Shown: positions 54,801 to 64,000 of the stretch, in pieces
Position numbering within the stretch: position 1 is the stretch's first letter
Layout: each line of letters begins with the position of its first letter
Assembly (NCBI RefSeq): GCF_026151205.1
Contig: NC_087072.1
Span: 10,268,169-10,332,168 of the forward strand
DNA: 64,000 nt
Reading direction: 5' to 3'
Source: Bolinopsis microptera
Lineage: Eukaryota; Ctenophora; Tentaculata; Lobata; Bolinopsidae
Position numbers and translations under genes: made by a program
Notes under the pieces: generated by a model
What the model was told of the DNA's origin: nothing
Databases searched by the model: none
What the model saw: only the letters and a program-made list of their open reading frames with translations

Positions 54801-57800
54801 GCAAAGATTTCTGTCTGGTCTGTTTGGTCACATGACCTTACCTGCACTATCTGCTCCTTGGAGAGAGTGCCAACGAAAAGCTCTAAATATTTGTGTTTTA
54901 CGCTTTGTCCTTGGACATGATCATTCGATAGAAAAATCATGAACCAAGGTAATGCAATAGATTACAATTCCAAATCGGATTTGATATGATATATTGGTGT
55001 TGTTGGATGGTCATATCAAGATGCTGTAACCTGCTGGGGCGTTGTAACTTGTAGCCTGGCTCTATTGCAGTACGTGCCCCTTCAAATTTAATTTAGTCGC
55101 ACATATGAATTACCTTTCCCCTTTGAAGATGAGCCCATTGTAATTCTGTATTTCCCGAATATATTTTTCATTACTTCATTACTCAAAGAAAGTAGCCACC
55201 TGGTACCAGACTCGGAACACAGAGGCCTATGATCTCCGAGATCAAGGGATTACAGGGTCCTATGTCATAATAAACAAGACAGCCTAGCTTCTACTTAGCT
55301 AGTAATCAAATTATGTTCTATCTGGTGATTGAGATATTCCGATATCGCCACAAAATTGATAAGGTATTATTATTCGCCACAAATCAATATCATTTTTCTT
55401 CATATCCAACTCATTCATAAAACCTATTGTCTTGAGTCCCATGTTTGTGCCCGGTCCTCTAATTAAGCCCGATCGCGATCTCTATTACCCAATCGAATTA
55501 GATACTTCATCATAATTCGAACATTAAGAGATTTAATCCATGTTTTATCGGGTGATTTGTAATTCTGGCCACGTACTTCTCAACTCACAGCTCTCTAGAA
55601 TAATCTGAAGTCAAGGCTCGGTCCGGTTTTATTTCATTATATTTCCATTGATTTGATTAAATCAGGTGGAATTTTAAATGCTTTATCGCCGACCTTCGCT
55701 CCGCTCAGTAACCATTCTTTCTGACCTAACCAACCGTATTACTTATTATTAGCTTACTATCTTGAGACATGTACATATTATCAGTCCACATTTATGGAAT
55801 TCGGTTACAACCAACATTCCAAAAGTAGGAAATGTGTCTTGTCATTATCAGGAAGCAGCTATCTGCCAAAATGTCAATTATGTAAACAACTGACAGCCAG
55901 CCGAGTGTTTTCTTGTTAGCTATTTTATTTATTCCGATAAAATAACATGCCGGGGCGCGGGGTACGTGATGGAATCCTCAGAATTTTATCTAGATTTTAT
56001 TGGCACTGTATTATTATCATCGTGTAACATGTGCACTCTCTTGTTTTGTAGACAATCAAATTGTTGGTAAAGGATTAGCAGGATGAACTTAATGCGCAGT
56101 CTCATACCCAATTATCTCTGATTGGCTTATTCGACCACGTGATCTCTTCACAGCTTCCTCATTGGGCCTCACTATTTGGCATTGGAAGTTGGTTCGCAAG
56201 TATAAGACTGGTGTTTTTATTTTAAAGTTCTAGCACTTTGTTTTCAGTCATTTGAAGATTTGTTAAGTACTGGCTTGCAATCAGTAATTTAACTTCACCT
56301 CCTTTTAACATGAGCTAAAGTGTTATCACTTGGGTTTAACATATTTCAGTAGCCTGTACGCTGCGGACATTTTAACATATTTATGATACTCTAAAACCAT
56401 TCGCACTACAATCATCACCAATCACGAAATTTAGTACTTGCTATGTTTATTCAGTTCAGGTTAAACAATAAACGCAGTCTCAGGGCGTTCACTACACAAA
56501 AATTGAAAGTTCTCTGTTTTTCCAGTTCAGTACTGATCTAATTAGAAGCATTCTATTGTATCTGGCGGTCGTTACGTAAATTCGAGGCTTACGTTACGTA
56601 AATTCATGACTTTCGTGCTGGAAAAAGATTTAATTAGACCAAATTCTACAATCACGATAGGGTTCCACGGAAGTTCTTTAATTAGGACTAGGTTTCTAAC
56701 ACGATTATCTTTAAATATTATCTCATCAAATTCACAGGAAAAATCTGCCTTTTACCGGCGGATCGTGCAACTCGACATTTTTGTAAACGCCTGATCTTCT
56801 TTTCTGGAGATAACTTAATTGCGGTGATCGAAATGTAAACATTGAACTGATACGATGCAAAGGATATCAAACCAAAGCAAATTTCAACATGCATGACGGG
56901 AGCTCTTTGATTTGGAAGTGTCCTGAGAAATTAGGAATGGGTTGGGTTATCGTGAAAAATTCGCACTTCTTCAAGAGATAAGGAGCGCGTACCGCCGTAC
57001 CGCGGGGTTTTCATTTTCCTAATTTTCTTTTATTACAAGGTTTGAGAGCTTCATTTCGTTATCAAAGTCACAGCTGGAAGTTTCTAATCTTAGAGAAGTC
57101 TGGTATTATCTATATATTTTGGATCCCAGCCACATCAGTGTAGGATGCAAATACTGCATTCACGTCCAACAGATGTTTACAACAGGGGTGAAATTGAGTG
57201 GTACGCCTGCTCAGGTCTTCCCTCTTTCCCTGTTACTGAACATCCAACTTTTGAGTTGTAATATGTTGTTCATTCTTCAATTAACAGTGTCTGGCAACCT
57301 CCGCAACTGCGCACACCAATTACTTACTCTTCCAACTTTCAATTATCTCATCAATCGCTCCTCTTTCCTGACCGCGCTCAATAGCTCCATTTGGCTGTCA
57401 GGAGATCTCTAATTCCAGCCTCCTCCACGTTACCGATATATATATACATATCAGGTACTCTGCAGAAACGCGGACACTGCAGGACCGGTCATAACAAAAC
57501 CAGGTCACGTGCTGTAGACATCACGTGTACCAACTGTCAGATTACATCCCTGTAGTCTGCACGGCGCTGAGAACTAAATCTATCGCAAATCCATTGCATC
57601 GTCACCTCATTTAGCTAGGGATCTTTTATCTACTGTTCAGCTTTACAAGTGCACCACTTAATTGCTTTTTAACACTTATATTATTGTGGACTGGTACATT
57701 ACCTACACCCGGGTGGCCCCGTGTTTTCTGATATTTTGTGTGTATTGAGTGTATTTGTTATTACAAATGCCTGCGGTCTCACTATATAGTATATTAGTGA

Positions 57801-58700
57801 TAGGCTAGACGCAACAGGAAAATCTTATAACAAACTTTGAGACACCCTTTTGCGTTGTTCATGCCCGTTGTTGAGATATTTGCTTATACAATTTTATATT
57901 TCATCGTTGGGTACGTGCCGCTAACCAGATATTCGATCGTATTCAATCTTTGTTCTCCGGGGAAATTTATTTATTTTTATTAGTGTTATTAACAAAATAG
58001 AATTTCACGCTCTACTTTCTTTATTTTATTTGTCCCTCGATTTCGAATTCCTTGTTAATCATCATTGTTAATCATTGTTAATCATTGTTAATTATCGCCT
58101 TTATTTAATTTAGGCCTCCACGGCCACACGACACAAATATGACACGTCTTCAATCAAGATATGATAACAGGTTTACAGTGCATTAGATTACCATTAAGTT
58201 TTGTCGCAAGTTTTTATTTTACCTCTCTCACGCGTGGGAGGATACATTAAAATAAAATAAATATTAATAAAACAAAATTTGATATAATATTCTCACATCT
58301 TATCTTGTCTTCGAAAAACAAACAAAAGATAGCATCATGGTAACTTTGTTTCGGTAGATGCGCTCACACCTAAATTCATTTACTGAGTTGAATTATCGCT
58401 TTGAGAGATTCTCGCTCATTTATGCACTGCATTACTGCGTGGTGACACGGCTACATTACATAGCTCAAGCTGAGATGCTGTGATGAGAGGCTACTGAGTT
58501 AGGATCGTGTCGCTTTCGTGTGGTCTGTGTTCGTTGGCTACAAATTTGCCGAACATAAGGCATATCGGCATGGTATGTTTTTGGTTAAGTATTTTGGCCT
58601 TAGCTTTGTATTGTGTATATAGCCCAATTATAAAAGTCGTTTCATGGTGGATATAAGCGTTGGTAGTCGATTACCTCTTGATTGTGACATCTTGGCAGCA
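51830..58700. other. Non-coding upstream region of myc
   Basis: I see no supported gene. CACGTG E-boxes occur at 53535, 54506, 56136, 57506 and 57522. CpG-rich patches at 52535-53330 and a 10-base tandem (TGTTAATCAT, four copies, 58053-58096, inside 'gttaatcatt' runs) are the other features. Some short frames (54659-54940 minus, 57119-57412 plus) look partly protein-like but have no motif. Confidence 0.5.
53309..53327. repeat. GC hairpin with TTC loop
   Basis: CCGCGCAC, TTC, GTGCGCGG form an 8-base perfect stem. Similar 'gctacTTCgtagc' and 'gctacttcgaag' hairpins lie at about 52548 and 52614, each beside GGCGCGCG. The recurrence suggests a small dispersed hairpin family. Confidence 0.6.
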
Positions 58701-58706
58701 AACAGC

Positions 58707-58945
58707 GACTAAGATCTGAAAGCTGCAGCCCTGCAGGGCAAATATCCAAGAAGTTGGACCTTCCCACGTGAAATTCCGCGGGAAATAACATCCCACTATT
58801 CCGAAACGTAACATCTCTTTCGCAACTCTAATGGTGCTCGACTAAGATCTGGCACTATCCAAGAAGCACGCTCGTTCCACGTGGGGTTTCGCGGGAAATA
58901 CTGTCCCAATACTCCGAATCGTTTCATCATTCGCTACTATATAAA
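58707..58945 (+). promoter_or_regulatory. Candidate myc promoter: duplicated E-box/E2F module with TATA box
   Basis: Two diverged direct repeats (58707-58825 and 58840-58930) both begin 'gactaagatct'. Both carry CACGTG (58765, 58878) followed within 10 bases by a palindromic E2F site: TTCCGCGGGAAA at 58774-58785 and TTTCGCGGGAAA at 58887-58898. After the second copy lies TATATAAAGG at 58938-58947, which places a plus-strand start near 58970. Vertebrate MYC P2 also combines an E2F site with a TATA box. A good donor (AAAG|GTATGTG) at 59515 could end a non-coding first exon that splices to the acceptor at 63221. The link to myc is inference. Confidence 0.6.
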
Positions 58946-58947
58946 GG

Positions 58948-61900
58948 ACAATGACGCTATTAGTATTAGCTCTATTTGTGATGCATATCTCATTAATTGT
59001 TTTATTGCTAACGATAGAGTCACAACTTCTATGTGTCGCGTAAGATGTAACTACGCTTTCCCAAGTTGCCTCATTAATTTACCCACCAACAGTTTGATAC
59101 ATTTCCTTTGCAGCTCAGTGTCTACTTATACTGTATCAAGTCCACAGTTTTCTGTCCGAGGCTTCTAATTGAGGATTAAGGGAAATTACCTCCTCGATTT
59201 ATCAGTTTGAACACTTAATCTACCACACAGCACCCTCCTCTAAGTACAGTTTCCCCAAATCCCGTGCTGGAAAATTATCTTCCAATCCTACATTACCCGG
59301 TACTTGCTAGTTAAATGATCGTTTAACTGCTCGTTTTAGCAGCAAGACTCCTTCAATCCCACACACATCGTATCATAAGGACACGTGACAGAACTTAAGA
59401 ACTCGGGACCCCTAATTCCTTACTTCTTAATTTGGCGTGGATTATATGCTGAGATTTTGATTTGACTGTCACATATTATCCTGTCGGCTTGTATTTCACT
59501 GTCCTTGGTTTAAAGGTATGTGTGAGGCGTGTCATGGGACTCATTTAGTTTCATGTCTTGTACTGTGTTTGTAGTGTGACAGTGAGACAGTGTGTGCTTT
59601 GTTGCAATCAATCTTGTGGCGTGCCGGGATGATGATCTAATTTGTTATTTCAGTCTGGGAGGGTAAATTACGGGTTTACTGCGTATTTATGTATTTAGTA
59701 TTCTGGAACTAAGTGGGTGATCGTATGACAAATAAAGAAACTTTTAATCTTTTTGCCCATTCCCGCGCCCTTGAAGTTCATCAAGGGAGAGATAGTGATT
59801 CAGAATAATGTTATGCATAAATTTGAGCTTTCGTCACGTTCATGGAAAACTTCACCCGACTCCTGCAAATTATCATTTAAATTACCTCCCCGATTATTCC
59901 TTGACGATCTTTAATTACTATTCATCAAGGTAATTATCTGTAACGTAATGCTACGGAGATTCTCCTTTCCGGTCCTCGTGAACATTTGCACCTGCAAAAT
60001 TTGTGTAAATATCGTGGAAAGTACTGATTATAATGGTACCCAATTTCGTCATTACCAAGTTAATTAGTCTTCTCGAAACTCCATGTTAACGAATGACAGA
60101 TAATTGAATTCCTTTCTTCAATGTTAAGACAATGAAGGGAGTCACGTCTTATCCGATTTTCGAGTCTAAAATTTACCGTTCGTTAAGTTTCGATTGTACT
60201 TCATATCAACATTCAGGAGATATCTCCTTAATCCTTATCCTTCTTTCGAGATAAAGCGTTAATTTAACCTCTAAAAGCTTCAGTGTTAATTTTGATGCCC
60301 TGAATTGCCCTACCCATTTAATGTGATTTGTAATTTGATAATTAGCTAAGCTTTTAGAAATAAACCTATTAGCCTGGTTGTTAATTTAGGGGTGAACCTT
60401 TGTACTGGAGATTACCAGATAACGGCCGGGCAGGTGCACTTTCCCTTGTTGGAACAGTTTGGAGGCACACGTGAGTTGAGTTAGTTTATTACACCAACTA
60501 GTATGTTGTTCCCACTTCCCAGATGGGGTCCTTTTCTCTTCTCTTGTTTAGACTGTACCTCTTGAGTTTGTCTGGGCAGCACAAAGCCATTCATTCTGCC
60601 CCCTTCAAAGACATCCAATCGTGGCAGTGCTGGTTCCTTGGTGTCCAATGAGGTACCCCTATGGGGCCTCGTGACACCACCAACTCCAAACACCGGCATG
60701 TGTTTTGAAATAAAAATCATTGTACCTTCGAGGAATCATAATAATTGGCACAGATGATATAATATTTATATGGACTAAAATAACCGGTCCCATACTCCCA
60801 TAACATGACTCATTCCAAATTCTATGGTAGTTCATATCCAGTGAAAGTGGCACTTCTTAGTTCTTTTCATGTAAAAGCAACACCGTTCCCAGCAGACCGA
60901 GTGACGACAAGCTGAAGCTGAAACCTCAACATTAATGTTTCTCCCAGGCCATGCCCTTATGACTTTCTGCCTTTTCATTTTGCACTTCTTTGCTAAGTTC
61001 GACAGAAACTCCCCAAGCTTGTTGTTAAAATCTGCCTCTGGCTCGACTTTGACCACAGCAAAGCGCAATGTTACCTTCCTGTGGTATGTTAGTATGTCAT
61101 TGTCTCATTTTGTTAGTGAGCTACTTTACATCAATAACATGAATAAGTTTCAGTCATGAGCTTGTGTGTAGTTTCAAATCGATTTCCCATTAATTTGAAT
61201 ATTTCAGATATTGATAATCAAATCATAATCAGACATCGTGAGTATTTCCAGTAGGCTTGCGTAAGTTGTAACTACGGAAAATTTAGGCTTCTTGAGAAAT
61301 CACGGAGATTGAAACCTAGTCTGTCTTAATTAGATTAACTTATAAACTCGAGAATGAGCATTAACTTAGTCCTAGTTTACGTCTTGACATCATACTGTAG
61401 CACCCATCCGGTAAATAGTCATGAAACGTCCTTAATTCAACCTCAGAACAATGAACTGAATCAAAAGTCAGTACTGTTAAATCACTTTATCATGTCTGTA
61501 TTAGATTGAAAGACGGAGCGCTCTGGTTGGATACATCTGGGTACCCCCCGTGGATCGAGTCTAAATAGCGCACTTCTTGTTATAATAATCTTAGCTTAAA
61601 AGCTCACACAAAGCGGCCGCTTTATTACGTGTGCTTTTACCAGGGCTATATTTATAATGATCAGTGGAAGCAACTCCAGACAATGGGCAAGAGAGGGCAG
61701 CTGTGGGGTAGAAGAAGAAGGCGCCAAGGGGCAAGGGAGGTAGTTCATTGTCTTGCAGCGGAGCTCTGTTTCCCAATTTCCCACTTTCCACGTATCGCTG
61801 TACTATGTCACCAGATGATGGTACACTCGCGTAGGGACTCCGTGCTGTGTTGCTGCAGAGCTTGTACAAACCTCTTCAACACATATAGTGTGTCATGAGC

Positions 61901-63221
61901 AACACATATTGTGTGTCATGAGCTCTGTGTTAAATGAGGTCATTCATTATTACTCCTTCTTTCTCTCTTCGCTACAGCCACTCACTCTGCACTTTACAAC
62001 ATCACAGCACACGTCCTGTATATATATGAATGAATATATATTTATATATAGTTGCGTATTTATATATAAGTGTATTTGCTGTTAGGCGTGTTCGTTAGCT
62101 AATCAAAATTCGGCTTCACTCTAAGTTCTAACTCGCCGACAGAGTTGTTGGAAACAGGAATTCATTGCCCGCTTCCCGCTCGAATGGTGAAATAATTATA
62201 ATCACCCACCACACCGCATGACCATCTGTGATTAATGGTGAGACTTACTGTAACCAGATTTCAGAAATGAATCTCACGATTTCCTAATTCTTATGATCTA
62301 ATTTTGGGTGCGAGAGTGAGGCCCTTAGGCTACTCTCCCTGCTCTGCCAGGCCTGAGGTTCTTCAGTATTAGGCTTCTCAGTTTCTTAGTGTTTCGTTGT
62401 GATCACTTGTACACTCTGCTGTGCGTGTTGCCTCGCCCGTTAAAATAATCAAATAAGCTTTTACCTTCAACATGAAACGAGTGCCAATCGTATTACAATC
62501 AATCTTTCCCATACTTGATATCGTTCCAAGAAATTCTGGAAATTCTCGCAGTAAACATACGCTATTGATATCGTTGCTTTCTTCTCTGCTTGTACGTGTT
62601 CCAGTTTCAGTGTAATTGTCGGCCCGAGAGAGTCCAGATGAGGTGATAATCACTTGTTTCAATTTCCACCTCATTTCATATCAACACGAAATTTTATTGT
62701 TTTTCTTACATGCGAAAATTGGTGTGCCTTCGACCGGAGTATCGTGTGCTTTCCGTTATGGACGAAAAACGTGATTATTAATGTTTCTTTGTTGTTTTGA
62801 CTTCAGTTATGAATCAAGTTTTAATAATCATTGTGATTCACCAGTTTTAATCTTTGATGAACACGGGCGTGTTGCCTATAATCCTTTATTGTGGCTGGCA
62901 AGCATTATGCCGAATGATTTTATTCTAACCGTGACTTAATGTCTTGTATTTTTTATTTATTTTGATTTGTTTGTAAGCTGTCACACGATTATAATTCCTC
63001 CTACTAAGAACGGTCCTCAGCAACCGTGGCCATTATTAATATCGGAAATTTCTCGTAATGTCTTGGGTAATCTATTTACCGAAACGACAATCAAATTATC
63101 CGTGTAATCTTTAAATTTTATAAGTATCGTATATCCATTATCCTGTTTTAAGTCATTCAAGTACAATTATTACGGGTACATGAAATTTCTTAGAAAGGTC
63201 TAACCGACTATCTCTCCTTAG
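58948..63221 (+). other. Probable 5' untranslated exon and intron of myc, otherwise no gene
   Basis: E-boxes occur at 59382 and 60468. AAGCGGCCGCTT is part of a perfect 14-base palindrome at 61610-61623. The 61600-61880 stretch is GC-richer with no clear coding signal. Minus-strand frames at 60480-61070 look weakly protein-like but are broken and unrecognised. Confidence 0.45.
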
Positions 63222-63235
63222 AACTAAATGATATC

Positions 63236-63343
63236 ATGGCGATGCTATTTGACCAACCGCTTGACGACTTTTCTATGGACGACCTATGTGGATATAACAA
63301 CACGATCATCGATCAAAACTTCTGGGATGCTGAGGAGAACAAG
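63236..63343 (+). CDS. myc: Myc transcription factor, first coding exon
   Basis: ATG at 63236 opens MAMLFDQPLDDFSMDDLCGY and ends at NFWDAEENK with a strong donor AAG|GTATGT in phase 0. An acceptor (TCTCTCCTTAG) at 63220-63221 starts the exon 14 bases before the ATG, so the 5' leader is spliced. The acidic, aromatic N-terminus corresponds to the Myc transactivation domain. FWDAEENK joins directly onto the Myc box I of the next exon, matching the 'EDIWKKFELLP' context of vertebrate MYC. An upstream ATG at 63228 in another frame overlaps the start and could dampen translation. Confidence 0.85.
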
Positions 63344-63592
63344 GTATGTTCGAGATTCCAGACAAATTCCAGACGCATTTTAAAGCGTTTGTTTTCATGT
63401 TTTCAACCTATTGGGTTACAAATAATATTTCCGCGATGAAGTGGTAATTGAATGAATCACCGCGAATCTTTCAAAATAATTTCATTATTTACAAATCATC
63501 CCAACTTGTAACATAGGTGTTTTTGCATTTCCAGAATGCTGAGCATCTAGATACTCGGAATAACATCAAATATAACTTTAAAACTATTTCAG

Positions 63593-64000
63593 TTCAATCT
63601 GGGACCACTTCTCCCGACCCCGCCCTTATCTCCGGATCAGCAGCTACAACTGAAACAGGAGGCCGAGGCCATGGAACCCTGGTCCACTGATGCTGAAGTA
63701 GAATGCTACTTTTCTCTCAACCAGAGCCACAACATTGTCCTCAACGACAGGATCTGGTGTGACGAGAAGATCCTGACTCCAACTGAAATGCTAGACAACA
63801 GTCTAAAACTGATGACCCCGATAATGGATGACATGGTGCTGAACCCAGCCCGGATCCGTCCCATCACCCCTCTAACCCCCATCAAGCATGAAGTAAACCA
63901 CTCAACTCCCCTCAAAGTTGACGAGTCCCCGATGAAGAAACAACGCCAAGCCCCTAAACCTCTACAAGCCCCTAAATTCCGACTTGAAAGGTTTCCAATT
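63593..64000 (+). CDS. myc: Myc transcription factor, second coding exon (runs off the window)
   Basis: The exon begins after ACTATTTCAG and reads FNLGPLLPTPPLSPDQQ. This contains an exact Myc box I core, LLPTPPLSP, the phosphodegron in which the Thr and Ser (T58 and S62 in human MYC) are phosphorylated by GSK3 and ERK/CDK and recognised by the FBW7 ubiquitin ligase. NDRIWCDEKI downstream occupies the place of Myc box II (QDCMWSGF-like), a weak match. TP- and SP-rich sequence follows (ITPLTPIKHE). The bHLH-leucine zipper lies beyond 64000. Myc pairs with Max and binds CACGTG, of which this window has unusually many. Confidence 0.9.

Noticed and set aside
54659-54942. 93-codon minus-strand frame and opposing plus-strand frames
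   Set aside because: There is no motif, no partner exon, and a GC-rich patch explains the open frames.
57119-57412. 97-codon plus-strand frame
   Set aside because: There is no domain, and no start or splice context that ties it to myc.
60481-61068. Three overlapping minus-strand frames (for example KVEPEADFNNKLGEFLSNLA)
   Set aside because: They read partly like protein and may be a decayed element. I recognise no family, splice sites or start, so I do not call a gene.

Overview
This 64 kb window is nuclear DNA from an animal. It is AT-rich (I estimate about 36% G+C), its genes have GT-AG introns, and the recognisable products are metazoan: rhodopsin-class GPCRs, an LGR/relaxin-receptor-like GPCR, an ankyrin-LRR-Roc (LRRK-like) protein, death-associated protein DAP and Myc. 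The CR1-like LINE, abundant hAT-type elements and the gene repertoire suggest a non-bilaterian such as a cnidarian. That placement is inference, and the species cannot be named from the sequence.

0-15 kb. A minus-strand tandem duplication carries an intact one-exon GPCR (3100-4269) and a frameshifted copy (322-1417). A 643 bp hAT deletion derivative with 8 bp target duplications lies between them. At 7.5-8.6 kb is a 1.1 kb terminal-inverted-repeat element that carries proline-rich, exon-like cargo. A dead LINE 3' end and an array of nine CACGTG E-boxes follow. A plus-strand LGR-like receptor (11250-14934) has a signal-peptide exon but a broken reading frame in TM1-TM3.

15-24.5 kb. A minus-strand gene spans this region with ten phase-compatible exons: four ankyrin, three LRR and three Roc GTPase. 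An open, 1155-codon CR1-like LINE sits in its LRR/Roc intron. No COR or kinase exons are visible downstream in the window, and its 5' exons were not found.

24.4-30.2 kb. This is nested repeat territory. A GTTACATAAC-type minisatellite is interrupted by a 510 bp hAT element and, apparently, by a 4.5 kb inverted-repeat-bounded element. The larger element holds 2.4 kb of GGA-rich polypurine repeats and a broken transposase-like gene.

30-44 kb. An intact intronless ATP-grasp gene (30416-31441) is followed by 348 bp and 1.4 kb tandem duplications containing perfect palindromes. Beyond them lie an intronless TPR gene (40135-41430), a dead hAT transposase and a dead reverse transcriptase fragment.

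45-64 kb. The three-exon DAP gene (minus strand, 45164-47381) is followed by an 811 bp CACAG-ended element and a nest of inverted duplications at 50.7-51.8 kb. About 11 kb of non-coding DNA leads to myc (plus strand, from 63236 off the right edge). That stretch is rich in CACGTG E-boxes and holds a likely promoter with E-box, E2F site and TATA box near 58.9 kb.
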